46,988 nt of DNA from Psychrobacter sp. 72-O-c (GTDB lineage: Bacteria; Pseudomonadota; Gammaproteobacteria; Pseudomonadales; Moraxellaceae): NCBI RefSeq assembly GCF_904846605.1, contig NZ_CAJHBI010000027.1, positions 1 through 46,988 on the forward strand, given 5' to 3'. The stretch's first letter is position 1. Each line of letters begins with the position of its first letter. Below are positions 26,669-37,119 of this stretch, piece by piece. The notes beneath the pieces were generated by a model. The model was not told where the DNA came from. It saw only the letters and a list, made by a program, of their open reading frames with translations, and made no database searches. The translations under genes and the position numbers were made by a program.

Positions 26669-28528
26669 TTACGCATCAATAACAGCCAAATCTTTAACCA
26701 TTAGCTGTAAGCTTTTTTTACCATTCCACTCATTAATATCGAGCTCAAACAATAAGTGCACTTTTTCAGCGCGATAATCCCAAGCACTACTATCAAAGTT
26801 AAAATAAATAGCGTCAATCGGATATTGTACATCGGGATAGCGCAGCGATAACTTCAGATGTTTGTCTTTTAACACTTTAAAGCTAAGTACTTCAAACACG
26901 CCATCGAATATCGGCGGTGCAAAACCATGACCCCAAATGCTGGCCTCGGCTAATGTATCGACAAACCATAAGCTAAAGTCTACGGCCTGTAGTGACCCAT
27001 CGGTGAATTTCTGCTCTGCAAAAACATCATCGTCAAGCTGCGCCATGACGTTATCAAAGGCACCAACAAAAGCGTCAAAATTGCCGCGCTTAAGGGTCAA
27101 ACCTGCCGCCATTGCATGACCACCAAAGTGGCTGATTAGATTGGGGTTCTGCTCTGCTACTTGCTCAATAGCATCACGTATATGTACGCCAGCAATCGAG
27201 CGCGCTGAACCTTTAATCGCGTCGTCCTCACCTACACGCTGCGTATCTGCTGGTGCAAACACAATGCTAGGACGATAATGACTTTCTTTTAAGCGTCCTG
27301 CCACAATACCGATGACCCCTTGATGCCAATCATCTCGATATAAAATAATGCTGCGATTGCTATTATTGTTGTCACCATCAAACGTTTTTTGATCCGCTAC
27401 TTTGTGAGGAATAATGTCATCATTATTCATAGTGTTATCAGTAGCGTCTTCGGTGCTGTCCTCGCTATTATCAATAAGTTCACTATTAGCATTTAAGGTT
27501 TCCACAATGCTATCAGCCTGCGAGCGCATGTCACCTTCGACCCGACGGCGCTCGCGATTTAGCTGCTCAAGCTCCTGTGCTAAACGCTGAGCGGTAGACC
27601 AATCTTCGGTCAGTAAACATTCGATACCCACACGCATATTGTCCATACGTCCAGCGGCATTAATCCTTGGCCCTAATACAAAGCCAAAATCCTGCGCCTG
27701 CAATTGCTTCGGGTCACGACCTGCTTGTTCAAGGAGTGCTAAGATACCCATACAGCATCGACCTTGACGGATAGCGGTTAGCCCATGATGGACTAAAATA
27801 CGATTGTTTTTATCCAGTATCCCAACATCAGCAATCGTTCCAAGTGCCACTAAGTCTAAATATTGACTCACTTGCACAGTAGACTTGCCAGCTTCGCGAC
27901 GCAATTTTGCCAAGCGTCCGAGTACATAAAAAGCCACACCTACCCCGACCAAAGCCTTACTGATAAAATTACAGTCTTGTTGATTGGGATTGACTACTGC
28001 TTCAGCGGGCGGTACCGATTTGGTGGTTAAATGGTGATCGGTAATAATGACCGTGATGCCATCGGCCTGCGCGCGTGCCACGCCTTCATGGCTTGAGATA
28101 CCATTATCTACGGTGACAATGACCTGCGGCTGATAGGTCTCAATGCCTAACTCTACAATCTCAGGCGTCAAACCATAACCATATTTAAAACGATCTGGTA
28201 CCAGAAAATCGACGACTGCGCCCATTTTGGTTAAGGCACGCATCATCAGCGCGGTACTGGTCGCACCATCACAGTCAAAGTCGCCAACGATAAGAATACG
28301 CTGACCCTCATCAATGGCCACATCCAATAAGCGCACAGCTTCGGTGACACCATGCAGCATCTCAGCAGGCAGTAAACCGGATAACTGGGTTTCAAGCTCA
28401 TCAGGCTCAAGGATACCGCGACCTGCATAAAGCTTGGCAAGGGTCAAAGATTGAGCCGCAAGTGATTGCAGCGCGGTGGGCAGCTCGTCAATGCGAGTGC
28501 CGGTATAACGGGGGGTTAAATTTAGCAT
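26669..28528 (-). CDS. recJ: Single-stranded-DNA-specific exonuclease RecJ
   Basis: RecJ degrades single-stranded DNA 5' to 3' in recombination, mismatch and base-excision repair. DHH motifs are VGDFDCDGA (residues 81-89), VTVDNGIS and ITDHHLT, with GPRINAAGRM and the DHHA1 motif SHFGGHAMAAGL. At 619 residues it is longer than E. coli RecJ (577), mostly from an acidic Asn/Asp-rich insert around 345-395. A single gene between the DUF2058 protein and a divergent hypothetical gene. Confidence 0.95.
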   Translation of the reverse strand: MLNLTPRYTGTRIDELPTALQSLAAQSLTLAKLYAGRGILEPDELETQLSGLLPAEMLHGVTEAVRLLDVAIDEGQRILIVGDFDCDGATSTALMMRALTKMGAVVDFLVPDRFKYGYGLTPEIVELGIETYQPQVIVTVDNGISSHEGVARAQADGITVIITDHHLTTKSVPPAEAVVNPNQQDCNFISKALVGVGVAFYVLGRLAKLRREAGKSTVQVSQYLDLVALGTIADVGILDKNNRILVHHGLTAIRQGRCCMGILALLEQAGRDPKQLQAQDFGFVLGPRINAAGRMDNMRVGIECLLTEDWSTAQRLAQELEQLNRERRRVEGDMRSQADSIVETLNANSELIDNSEDSTEDATDNTMNNDDIIPHKVADQKTFDGDNNNSNRSIILYRDDWHQGVIGIVAGRLKESHYRPSIVFAPADTQRVGEDDAIKGSARSIAGVHIRDAIEQVAEQNPNLISHFGGHAMAAGLTLKRGNFDAFVGAFDNVMAQLDDDVFAEQKFTDGSLQAVDFSLWFVDTLAEASIWGHGFAPPIFDGVFEVLSFKVLKDKHLKLSLRYPDVQYPIDAIYFNFDSSAWDYRAEKVHLLFELDINEWNGKKSLQLMVKDLAVIDA

Positions 28529-28808
28529 GTCCGTATTCTACTGGCTTTAGTAGGCGGCCACAATGCTAATTTATAGCAGATTAGTTTATTGTAAAAGGTC
28601 ATTGGTTTTTTTATTTCACAGCACCCTTATCAAGCCGCCTCAGTCCTCTATCGCACTTATAATTTACAAAAACCTTGCATAGATACAGCCCTTCTTTGTA
28701 TTTTGATACAAAGCTATAATTGTATAGTGCTCATAAATCCATAGAATGATAAATAACTGTAATACTTGAGATTCATTTACTATTTAATCATTTTATAAGG
28801 AAGACGCT

Positions 28809-29324
28809 ATGAAAACCACTCCAAAAGCTGAAAAAGTCCCAAGTACGATTGACCCGAATCTAAACCTTGATCAAGTTAAAAAAGAATGTAAGGCAATAGT
28901 CAAAAAACGCGCCAAGTTCTCTGCAGGTGTGGCCATCGTCCCTGTACCCTTCTTTGATGTGGCCATAGATGCTGGCATGTTAACCCAACTGCTACCTGAT
29001 ATCAGTGAACGCTTTGGATTAATTGAAGATCGTGAATCCGCAGTGGACTTAGAGTCACGCGCTATTCATTGGGGTGCTTTAAAAGATCGCACGGTCGATT
29101 TTGCGGGTCTCATGGCAACGCGTGGTATTGTCAAAAAGACGGTTCAGGGCTTCGGCGGCCGTATTGCTGCTAAGCAAGTCACTAAGTTTATCCCATTGGG
29201 TGGACAACTGGTCGCCGCTACCATGGGTTATATGATCTTTAAGAAAATCGCCTTTGACCATATCGAAGAATGCTACAAACTAGCCAAAGATATTCAAACA
29301 AAGCAACAGGGTAAGAATGTCTAA
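28809..29324 (+). CDS. Small protein with a YcjF/DUF697-like hydrophobic region, function unknown
   Basis: The 171-residue protein has a basic N-terminus (residues 1-50), a hydrophobic Gly/Pro/Val segment (about 52-75) containing VPVPFFDVAID, and a second Gly/Ala-rich segment (about 135-150). This resembles the hydrophobic module of DUF697-type proteins that attach to membranes, but the match is by eye and weak. AAGGA lies before ATG 28809, and a terminator follows. It is a monocistronic gene. Confidence 0.65.
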   Translation: MKTTPKAEKVPSTIDPNLNLDQVKKECKAIVKKRAKFSAGVAIVPVPFFDVAIDAGMLTQLLPDISERFGLIEDRESAVDLESRAIHWGALKDRTVDFAGLMATRGIVKKTVQGFGGRIAAKQVTKFIPLGGQLVAATMGYMIFKKIAFDHIEECYKLAKDIQTKQQGKNV

Positions 29325-29362
29325 AGCTTAGATCTAGAACTTGGAACTAATTTTCCAAAAAT

Positions 29363-29397
29363 AAAAACCAGCTAAGGATAACTTGGCTGGTTTTTTT
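29363..29397 (+). terminator. Terminator of the hypothetical gene at 28809
   Basis: AACCAGC-TAAG pairs with CTTG-GCTGGTT around GATAA and is followed by seven T. Confidence 0.8.
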
Positions 29398-29615
29398 GAT
29401 TATCAATAAGTGGAGCGTGGGTTAGGACATCTCTAACATATTCTGATTTTACTATATAAGGTGTAAATCAACATTATAAAAATGCAAAGTTATAAAAATA
29501 TGCAATAATTGCAGGTTGTTATCAGTACATCAAATTGAGCAGTATTTGTCATTTTTGAATAGCCCTTTTTTATGCCGTTTTTAAACAATATTCATAAACA
29601 TTATAGGATACAACC

Positions 29616-30005
29616 ATGAAAAAATTCTTAGTTTCAATTACTATGCTTGCTACTTTTGCCCTAGCGGGATGCACGACGACAACAGGGGCAAACACTACTG
29701 CAGGCAATGCTATTGGCACAGCAAACAATATTGGTATGAATGTATTTAAAGCGGCTATCGATAATCAGTGCCGTAGCGAAATCCAAAAGCAAAATGCGTG
29801 GCGGATTGCCAGTGCTGTCATGACTGCCGAACAAAAAGAAGCGGTACAAAGTAACGTCTGTGGCTGCGTGAGTGAACAAGCACCTCAGCAAGTAACCATC
29901 GTTGAGTTGGGTAATGCGGCAATAGATTCACAATATCGTACACGACTGGTTACTAGAGTCGTCGCTAAATCTCTACAGAGTTGTTATGCAAGTTTCACAA
30001 AATAA
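29616..30005 (+). CDS. Small lipoprotein of unknown function
   Basis: The 129-residue protein has a lipoprotein signal peptide with lipobox LAGC (C19), then a Thr/Ala/Asn-rich linker and a folded part with four cysteines (QCRSEI, VCGCVSEQ, SCYAS). AGGA seven bases upstream of ATG 29616 supports it. A short hairpin at 30039-30074 (CACAGGG with CCCTGTG) follows but lacks a T run. I do not recognise a family. Confidence 0.7.
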   Translation: MKKFLVSITMLATFALAGCTTTTGANTTAGNAIGTANNIGMNVFKAAIDNQCRSEIQKQNAWRIASAVMTAEQKEAVQSNVCGCVSEQAPQQVTIVELGNAAIDSQYRTRLVTRVVAKSLQSCYASFTK

Positions 30006-30130
30006 ATAACTTATTATTAATAAATAATGAACAGTAACACAGGGCGCGCTAATAAATTACAAGGCACCCTGTGCCACTATAGAGACTTATATCAGACTCT
30101 ATAAAACGAAGGCATATAAAGCAGAAAATT

Positions 30131-30523
30131 TTAGAACTTATCTGTTGCAAATGGTTCTGGCTTTAAAGGGGCAGTTAAGGGTAAAGAGGCCGTTGAAGGT
30201 AAGACAACTTTGTGAAAGTATTTAGATTTACCATCGAGGATTTTGTTAACTTCTTTGACTAAGTCGTCGATAACGTCGTCATAAATTCCGTGATTCAGTT
30301 CCTGGTCAAAAGAGGTAAATGGATGTTTACGAGCCGCTGCTCTTACGCTAGTAACACCTTGCTTAGTATAAAAAATATTGACTCGGCCATCACTATTTAA
30401 GACACACTTTAGCTCACCCTCTTCAACCACCATCTCTACATTCTCAGGCATGAAGATATAATCATCCACATCAAGTAGTTCTTTCTCTATTCCTCTTTTT
30501 AAAAACGATTTAATATCAAACAT
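30131..30523 (-). CDS. Hypothetical protein
   Basis: The 130-residue acidic protein starts MFDIKSFLKRGIEKEL. Its C-terminal 20 residues are Pro/Leu/Thr-rich. ATG 30523 is preceded by AGGGAT with a seven-base gap; the frame also has an ATG at 30544 without such a site. No signal peptide or membrane helix is seen, and I recognise no family. Codon use looks like that of its neighbours. Confidence 0.6.
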   Translation of the reverse strand: MFDIKSFLKRGIEKELLDVDDYIFMPENVEMVVEEGELKCVLNSDGRVNIFYTKQGVTSVRAAARKHPFTSFDQELNHGIYDDVIDDLVKEVNKILDGKSKYFHKVVLPSTASLPLTAPLKPEPFATDKF

Positions 30524-30781
30524 AGTTACATCCCTAAAGTTCAAAAACTTGTAAACGTGATCAATTCAAAATAGCAGTCATACAAGTTTGTTTCTAGCCA
30601 AACTTCGTTTCTATTTATCCTCAATTGACTGCAGTCTCTTAAGCTGATAACAGCAAATACGTTGCACCATTATTGGCTTTATTTAACTAAAAAAACAATG
30701 CGATTTAGTAAGCATGTACTATGGGTCTGTAACTTCCTAAAGTCAAAATATTAACTTGCCTCTTTCACCTCATCAACCAAA

Positions 30782-31834
30782 TCAAACCCAGCCCTTTTGA
30801 CGAAAAGATTTTAGTACTTCGACAAACACTTTCATCTCATCAAATGTACTGAGCGTTAGGCGATTGAACCCTGTGATGGGTGGAAATTCTCGACCAACCA
30901 AAATGCCATTGTCTTCCATTCTGTCGATGTATGTTTTTACATCACCTTTTATTTCATGAAGAATAAAGTTGGTTTGTGAGGGCAAATAACGAAGTCCCAG
31001 CTCATCTAGCGTCGCTTCAACCATCTGGCGCGATTGATTGGTAGTTCGCAAACTCAACTCTAAGAATGCCTCATCATTTAACGTTGCCAAAGCAGCTACA
31101 GCACCTGACAAATTGGTGTTGTCTATCGACGTAAAATCTTCGACTGCTTCAATAGTTTGCGGGTTTGCAATTGCATATCCTACTCGCAGACCGGCTAGAG
31201 CATGTAATTTTGAGAAAGTACGAACAACGATAAGGTTTTTTGATAACTCCTGTTTTACCCACTCAACACCACTCTCAAAACTTGGATCTGTGACGTACTC
31301 CGAATAAGCTTCATCTAGTAAAAAGTAATGGTTCTCTGGGGCAGTATCTACCCACATTTTTAACTTTGGCGTTGAAGTGATCGTTGCTGTTGGGTTGTTA
31401 GGATTGCAAAGATAAAATAAGCTGACACCGTCAAACTCGTCGGCAGATTTTTGCAGATTTTGAAAATCTAAATCATAATTTTCAGCTGTTAGGGGCACCT
31501 TTACTACGGGCGCGCCAATATAGTTTGCATACAATTCTGCACAAGAAAACGTTGGATCGGGCACCACTAATTGAAATTTTCTGCCGTCTTTTAAGGCTTG
31601 GTTTTGCAACATTTGCACGACAGCTCGGATATTTTCGCTTGATCCATTGCCTAATGAGACTTGATTTTCTGTCACGCCATTAATTTCAGCCACTTTAGCA
31701 ATTAATGCAGCGCGTGGATTATCTGGATAACGAAAACCGACATCTAAAGCGTTTGTTACAGCTTGTTTGGCAGAATCTGACATGCCTAGTGAGTTCTCAT
31801 TGGCATTCAACTCCAATGGTTTATTGGTATGCAT
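30782..31834 (-). CDS. HisC-like PLP-dependent aminotransferase
   Basis: The 350-residue class I/II aminotransferase starts LELNANENSLGMS, typical of histidinol-phosphate aminotransferase relatives. LGNGSSENIRAVV binds the phosphate, CNPNNPT and LDEAYSEY bind the ring, and the Schiff-base lysine is K209 in TFSKLHALAGLRVGYA. It is not next to other his genes, so a role in histidine synthesis is not proven; such stand-alone copies can act on aromatic or other amino acids. No terminator is clear downstream. Confidence 0.82.
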   Translation of the reverse strand: MHTNKPLELNANENSLGMSDSAKQAVTNALDVGFRYPDNPRAALIAKVAEINGVTENQVSLGNGSSENIRAVVQMLQNQALKDGRKFQLVVPDPTFSCAELYANYIGAPVVKVPLTAENYDLDFQNLQKSADEFDGVSLFYLCNPNNPTATITSTPKLKMWVDTAPENHYFLLDEAYSEYVTDPSFESGVEWVKQELSKNLIVVRTFSKLHALAGLRVGYAIANPQTIEAVEDFTSIDNTNLSGAVAALATLNDEAFLELSLRTTNQSRQMVEATLDELGLRYLPSQTNFILHEIKGDVKTYIDRMEDNGILVGREFPPITGFNRLTLSTFDEMKVFVEVLKSFRQKGWV

Positions 31835-32139
31835 AGTAGATAATCCGTCTAATTTATAAGTATTTTATAAGGGTAATTAACATCATGTTAAGGCGCATTT
31901 CGTATGATTACAAGTGTTGTAGCGCCCAAAAATTAGTTATTAATATTAATAGGTAAAAAAGACAGTTTGTTACCAGCTCTACAAGCTCTAATTGCTAGGC
32001 TGTTTTTTTTAAATACTAAACGATAGAAGCTAAGCTTGACTTGAACCTCTTTTGAATAGTGTGATCGATAAAAAAGGTGAGCCACAAAATATGCAAGTCA
32101 CCTTTTTTATCGCTAATTAAAATTCGACAACATCACCCT
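31835..32139. terminator. Intergenic region with the uvrB terminator (32067-32111)
   Basis: GATAAAAAAGGTGA (32067-32080) and its exact reverse complement (32098-32111) form a 14-base stem with a 17-base loop. On the minus strand it lies 29 bases beyond the uvrB stop. The rest of the 305 bases should contain the promoter of the HisC-like gene; nothing else is seen. Confidence 0.75.
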
Positions 32140-34251
32140 TTAAAGCAAATGTGCTTTCAACTCCAACACTTTGTCGCGAGTTTTCGCTGCATCCTCAAAC
32201 TTCAAATCACGCGACATCTGCTTCATTAACTTCTCAAGACGACTGATTTCTTTAGCCAATAAGTCAGGACTACGTAAAATACTGATATCGACATCAGGCA
32301 AATTACTCTTGACCGGAATAGCTTGATTGTCATTGGCATCGAGGTCTTCACCAGTATCAATCTTATCCGTGACGTTCCGGCGCGCGCCCCTTGGAGTAAT
32401 ATTATGCTCAAGGTTAAAGGCCACTTGTTTTTCGCGGCGACGATCTGTCTCCTCTATCGCTTTTTGCATACTGTTCGTAATGCGATCCGCATAAAGAATG
32501 GCTTTACCATTAATATGACGCGCAGCACGACCAATGGTTTGAATCAAGGCACGCTCAGAGCGCAAGAAGCCCTCTTTATCCGCATCAAATATCGCTACTA
32601 ATGATACTTCTGGCATATCGAGACCTTCGCGCAGCAAGTTAATACCGACCAACACATCATGCACGCCAGTCCGTAGCTCATGAATAATCTGCATGCGTTC
32701 AAGGGTATCAATATCTGAATGGAGATAAGCGACTTTGACATCGTATTCTTTTAGATAACTAGTCAAGTCCTCCGACATACGCTTAGTCAAAGTGGTGATT
32801 AATACGCGCTCATCTTTTTCGCGGCGTTTGCTGATTTCCGATAAAACATCATCAACTTGGGTCAATACCGGACGAATCTCAATCTCAGGGTCAATAAGAC
32901 CGGTTGGACGCACCACCTGCTCGACCACTTGTTCGCTGTGCTCAAACTCATATAACGCTGGCGTTGCACTGACATAGATAGTGGTTGGCTTGATACGCTC
33001 CCACTCTTCAAACTTCATCGGACGGTTATTCATCGCGCTTGGTAGACGAAAGCCATAATTAACCAAGTTTTCTTTACGTGATCTATCGCCTTTATACATC
33101 GCGCCAATCTGCGATACCGTGACATGCGACTCATCAAGGAATAGCAAAGCATCCTCTGGAATATAATCAAACAAGGTCGGCGGCGCTTCCCCTGATGGAC
33201 GACCAGATAAATGCTGTGAGTAGTTCTCAATGCCATTACAGTAGCCGAGCTGTTGAATCATCTCTAGGTCATACTGGGTACGCTCTTTTAGACGCTGCGC
33301 TTCAATCAATTTATTATTATCACGGAAATATTCAAGACGCGGCTCAAGCTCAGCTCGGATAGTATGAGTTGCAGCCTCTAGCTTATTACGCGGGGTCACA
33401 TAATGCGACTTTGGATAAATGGTAATACGTGGCACACTGCGTACCGTTTTACCAGTTAACGGATCAAACCAAGTAATTTTCTCTACTTCATTATCGAACA
33501 AATGCACGCGTACGGCCAATTGCTCCGACTCTGCTGGATAGATATCTAATATCTCACCACGTAAGCGATAAGTACCGCGCCCAAAATCCAGCTCATTACG
33601 CATATACTGCATTTCAACCAAGCGCTTGATAGTCGCAGTACGATCTATGCGGTCACCAACTACGATATGTAGCAGCATTTTCAGATAACTTTCGGGATCG
33701 CCCAAACCATAAATGCAGGATACCGAAGCAACAATAATTGCATCACGGCGTTCTAGTAAGGCACGAGTTGCTGACAGGCGCATTTGGTCAATATGATCAT
33801 TAATAGCGCTGTCTTTTTCGATAAAGGTATCACTGGCGGCTACATAAGCTTCAGGCTGATAGTAATCATAATAACTAACGAAATACTCAACGGCATTATT
33901 CGGAAAGAACGCTTTAAACTCGCCATATAGCTGTGCGGCTAAGGTCTTGTTATGCGCCATAATAATAGTTGGCTTCTGACATTCGCTGATGACTTTGGCC
34001 ATGGTATAGGTCTTACCAGAGCCAGTTACGCCAAGCAATAACTGCTCATCCATACCAGAATTAATACCTTTTACCAACTTATCAATCGCTTGTGGCTGAT
34101 CGCCTGCGGGCTCAAATTCCGTGACCATCTCAAAGGGCCGACTCGCTATTTGCGTTCCTGATGCATTGACACCACTAATTTCAGCTTCGCCTTGCAGCTG
34201 AGTGGCCAATTGGTTTAACTGACGCGATGAGCGCGGTTCGGGCATACGCAT
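32140..34251 (-). CDS. uvrB: Excinuclease ABC subunit B
   Basis: UvrB is the damage-verifying helicase subunit of nucleotide excision repair. Walker A GVTGSGKT is at residues 74-81, the beta-hairpin region has [12 protein letters not shown], helicase motifs include [10 protein letters not shown] and [13 protein letters not shown], and the C-terminal UVR domain ([25 protein letters not shown]) binds UvrC. At 703 residues it is slightly longer than the E. coli protein because of a loose N-terminal extension of about 35 residues. I see no clear SOS-type operator in its upstream region. Confidence 0.97.
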   Translation of the reverse strand: MRMPEPRSSRQLNQLATQLQGEAEISGVNASGTQIASRPFEMVTEFEPAGDQPQAIDKLVKGINSGMDEQLLLGVTGSGKTYTMAKVISECQKPTIIMAHNKTLAAQLYGEFKAFFPNNAVEYFVSYYDYYQPEAYVAASDTFIEKDSAINDHIDQMRLSATRALLERRDAIIVASVSCIYGLGDPESYLKMLLHIVVGDRIDRTATIKRLVEMQYMRNELDFGRGTYRLRGEILDIYPAESEQLAVRVHLFDNEVEKITWFDPLTGKTVRSVPRITIYPKSHYVTPRNKLEAATHTIRAELEPRLEYFRDNNKLIEAQRLKERTQYDLEMIQQLGYCNGIENYSQHLSGRPSGEAPPTLFDYIPEDALLFLDESHVTVSQIGAMYKGDRSRKENLVNYGFRLPSAMNNRPMKFEEWERIKPTTIYVSATPALYEFEHSEQVVEQVVRPTGLIDPEIEIRPVLTQVDDVLSEISKRREKDERVLITTLTKRMSEDLTSYLKEYDVKVAYLHSDIDTLERMQIIHELRTGVHDVLVGINLLREGLDMPEVSLVAIFDADKEGFLRSERALIQTIGRAARHINGKAILYADRITNSMQKAIEETDRRREKQVAFNLEHNITPRGARRNVTDKIDTGEDLDANDNQAIPVKSNLPDVDISILRSPDLLAKEISRLEKLMKQMSRDLKFEDAAKTRDKVLELKAHLL

Positions 34252-34584
34252 AACGGCTTTCTTCTTCTTAAGGTTTATAACAATGTGGGGGCTAAGCGGC
34301 TATTTTTAAAGGACAATTGAGGGATTTGTCATTAGGATTAATGGATTAATCTGACAGTAGATAAGGCCTGATACGGATGCACTTCAACCTAGACAAATAG
34401 GTGAACAGGTACCCTTGCAAACAATAAGTTTAAGTATTCTTCGATGGCTAGCTATGATAGATGTAAATGAGAACTAAATACATTCCAACGACAAAACACG
34501 GTGAAAGGAAAGCCTAAAAAATCAGGTATAGTCTAAGGCGAATCATTAATAACAGTAATCATAATAGTAATGAAGGAATGTTTT
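34252..34584. other. Divergent intergenic region uvrB / GFA gene
   Basis: About 330 bases hold both promoters. A TATAGT at about 34527 could serve the plus-strand gene. No repeats, RNA genes or coding frames were recognised. Confidence 0.4.
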
Positions 34585-34968
34585 ATGAAAGGCAACTGTC
34601 TGTGCGGTAATGTGACCGTTGAAATAGAAGATATTAACACCTTTGAGGCCTGCCACTGCGGTATGTGCCGGCGCTGGGGTAGCGGTCCACTGATGGCGGT
34701 ACATAGTAATTCGAAAGTTGCTATTACGGGTCAAAAGTCAATGACCGTCTATCAATCATCGGAGTGGGCAGAGCGCGCGTTTTGTAACCATTGCGGTACC
34801 AATTTATACTATCATAAGCTTGGCTCTGAGACCTACGCCTTATCGCTCGGGCTATTTCAAGACCACCCCGACTTTAACTTTGAAAGTCAAATTTTCATTG
34901 ATAAAAAGCCCGACTATTATGAGTTCGCTAACGTTACTAAAAAATTAACCCAGCAGCAGTCTGATTAA
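34585..34968 (+). CDS. GFA-family zinc-binding protein
   Basis: The 127-residue protein shows the full GFA cysteine pattern: GNCLCGNV (residues 3-10), CHCGMC and CNHCGTNLYY. It is closer to the typical family than the protein at 6515. The frame begins at 34570, but AAGGA at 34573-34577 places the ribosome at ATG 34585, which also starts at the conserved GxCLCG. Substrate unknown. Confidence 0.85.
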   Translation: MKGNCLCGNVTVEIEDINTFEACHCGMCRRWGSGPLMAVHSNSKVAITGQKSMTVYQSSEWAERAFCNHCGTNLYYHKLGSETYALSLGLFQDHPDFNFESQIFIDKKPDYYEFANVTKKLTQQQSD

Positions 34969-35291
34969 TAAGCTTAACAAGATCTACAAATAAACATCAA
35001 ACTTCCTGTATAAACTTGCCTGCACTATCAGTTAGCTTTACAAAGCTTTTCATGGTTAACAAAGTCGTTACACGACCACTTAACAAAGCCTAACGCTTAG
35101 GGGTTCAATCTTCGATACAAGCTGGTATTATCAATAATGAATTGATGAGCAATATAGTTAACAAACAATATATAGGCAAGATAGTTGTTCCGAACATGTA
35201 TATTTCAGAGCAACCGTAGGTAAATATTACTTAATTAATTTACTTATAAATAAAAACTCAATAAAATAATTTCAAATAACGGAGTAAGAAT
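34969..35291. other. AT-rich region upstream of the Dps-like gene
   Basis: Three copies of TTWACAAAG lie at 35037-35045, 35056-35064 and 35080-35088, possibly binding sites. The rest should hold the promoter of the Dps gene. No open frame of note. Confidence 0.4.
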
Positions 35292-35774
35292 ATGAGAGAA
35301 CGTTACGCAAGTGGAATAGACGACGCTACTGCACAAAAAATGTCAGATTTGTTAAATGCTAACTTAGCAAACGTCATTGACTTAACCTTAGATGGCAAAC
35401 AGTGCCATTGGAACTTACAAGGTACTGGCTTTATTGGTGTGCATCAGTTATTAGATGACACTGCTGATCGTCTACGTGATGTATCAGACATGATCGCTGA
35501 GCGTATTGTTATCTTGGGCGGTGAGCCGAATGGTCTAGCAAGTCGAGTTGCCAAAGACTCTATCTTAGAGGATTACCCAACAAATATCACTGAAGTGCCC
35601 GAGCATGTACGTGAGCTAACCAGTCGCTATAAAAAGGTTGCTGCTACTTTACGTAAAGCAATCGAAGCTGCAGGCGATGCCGGTGATGAAGATACCGCTG
35701 ACTTGTTTACAGAAGCCAGCCGCATTATCGACAAAGACGCATGGTTCATCGGTGCCAATGCTCCCAACAAGTAA
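35292..35774 (+). CDS. dps: Dps-like DNA-protection / ferroxidase protein
   Basis: The 160-residue four-helix protein has the Dps inter-subunit ferroxidase residues: H39 in KQCHWNL, H51 and D55 in GVHQLLDD, D63 and E70. Dps dodecamers oxidise Fe(II) with peroxide, store iron and shield DNA during starvation. The basic N-terminal tail used by E. coli Dps for DNA binding is short here. GGAG lies before ATG 35292. It has its own terminator at 35826. Confidence 0.92.
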   Translation: MRERYASGIDDATAQKMSDLLNANLANVIDLTLDGKQCHWNLQGTGFIGVHQLLDDTADRLRDVSDMIAERIVILGGEPNGLASRVAKDSILEDYPTNITEVPEHVRELTSRYKKVAATLRKAIEAAGDAGDEDTADLFTEASRIIDKDAWFIGANAPNK

Positions 35775-35825
35775 TAGCGCTAAAAAATAAAGCTTTTATA
35801 ATATAAATTTAAACTTAGATTATAG

Positions 35826-35853
35826 AGAGGTCACCATATTGGTGACCTCTTTT
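35826..35853 (+). terminator. Terminator of the Dps-like gene
   Basis: AGAGGTCACCA (35826-35836) and its exact reverse complement (35840-35850) enclose TAT and are followed by TTT. Confidence 0.85.
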
Positions 35854-36027
35854 ATGCTTGCAAGATTATAAATCTTCTGAATTTAGGGCATGATCAATTG
35901 AAGGCTTCTAATTAAAATATTGAATAAAAGACCCTTAAAATTAGACTTTACCCTACTTTATAAAATATCTTTAATAATTTGTGGCAGTAATTCGCTTGGT
36001 CTGTAACGGTATCTGGTGGCTTCTCAG

Positions 36028-37119
36028 CTACCCTTGATTGTCTGCTAGTTTTAAAGGTTCGGCATTAGGCACTGACAACGTTAAGATAGCTTCTTGAAAC
36101 AGCGGATTGGCACGGAATTGGTTTTCAATATCTTCAAATTTTTGCGCAATCTTTTCTTCTTTTTGGTTGCCCGCGATATCTACTGCTGCCACCATAAATA
36201 TCTTTTTAGGCCCGACCCATTCTAGGTGTAGATACGATATGCTATCAATATCTGCGTGATCCAGTAGCTCGCCTAAAATATAGTGATGCATTCTATCGGT
36301 GACTTTATAGCCAACTAAGAAATCGCGGTTACGGCTGATCAAAAATATCGCCACCACACCCAATAACAAGCCCACAATAATAGAGCCGAGCGCATCCCAA
36401 AATGGCTGACCCGTGTAAGCGTGCATGCCCATGGCAGCAGCGGCAACGACCAAACCAATAACGGCCGCTAGATCCTCAAAGAATACTCCGCGCAAGGTAG
36501 GGTTTGAGGTATCCATCACATAGCCAATGGCGCTGACGTTAATCGCCTCACCATGTTTTTTACTTTGCCGATAAGCTTGTATTAAGGAAAACCCTTCGAG
36601 CAGAAATGCTACCGCCAACACGATAAAGCCGATAGTGTAATTGGTCTCAGTTTCAGCAGCATTCCATTCTATAATGCCAGTATAGATAGAAACGATTGCA
36701 CCTGCCATAAACACGCCAAAAGCTGCAATCATCGACCAAACATAGGACTCTTTGCCGTAGCCTAATGGATGGCTTCTATCAGCAGGTTTGATTGATTTTT
36801 TTTCTGCAACGATCAGTAACGTACCATTTCCAGCGTCTGCCCATGAATGCGCCGCTTCGGCAATCATAGAGGCTGACCCAGTCAAAAATGCGGCAACAGT
36901 CTTAGCAATAGCGATGATGAGATTGGCACCAACGGCAATAAATACCGTGATTAGTGAGCTTGAGTGCTTCTCATCACTATCAGGCGCAGGATTGGGATTA
37001 AAATCAGTATCATTGGGAGATCTAGACTTGCCAGCACCGCGAGCACGAGGAGGATTGTGCAACGGCGGCGTGACATTTAGAGTGGTTTTTGGATTGGCGA
37101 AAGATGGCTTTAAACTCAT
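36028..37119 (-). CDS. Cation diffusion facilitator, ZnT9-like
   Basis: The 363-residue inner-membrane protein has a Pro/Asp-rich cytoplasmic N-terminus (1-55) and six helices. The first metal-site half is AAHSWADAGN, followed by RSHPLGYGKESYVWS. The second half is FFEDLAAVIGL, where the usual His of HxxxD is replaced by Glu, as in the SLC30A9 (ZnT9) group. The metal, probably Zn or another divalent ion, cannot be told from sequence. The C-terminal domain (from about 285) is the usual cytoplasmic dimer domain. It stands alone. Confidence 0.87.
   Translation of the reverse strand: MSLKPSFANPKTTLNVTPPLHNPPRARGAGKSRSPNDTDFNPNPAPDSDEKHSSSLITVFIAVGANLIIAIAKTVAAFLTGSASMIAEAAHSWADAGNGTLLIVAEKKSIKPADRSHPLGYGKESYVWSMIAAFGVFMAGAIVSIYTGIIEWNAAETETNYTIGFIVLAVAFLLEGFSLIQAYRQSKKHGEAINVSAIGYVMDTSNPTLRGVFFEDLAAVIGLVVAAAAMGMHAYTGQPFWDALGSIIVGLLLGVVAIFLISRNRDFLVGYKVTDRMHHYILGELLDHADIDSISYLHLEWVGPKKIFMVAAVDIAGNQKEEKIAQKFEDIENQFRANPLFQEAILTLSVPNAEPLKLADNQG

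Noticed and set aside
30039..30074. Hairpin after the small lipoprotein gene as a terminator
   Set aside because: The stem is good, but no T run follows on either strand, so it is not called as an intrinsic terminator.
35030..35095. Integron attC-like site: GTTAGC at one end and GCCTAAC at the other, with partly complementary arms
   Set aside because: The core boxes do not fit the attC consensus fully, no integrase or gene cassette is nearby, and the match can be explained by the repeated ACAAAG words.
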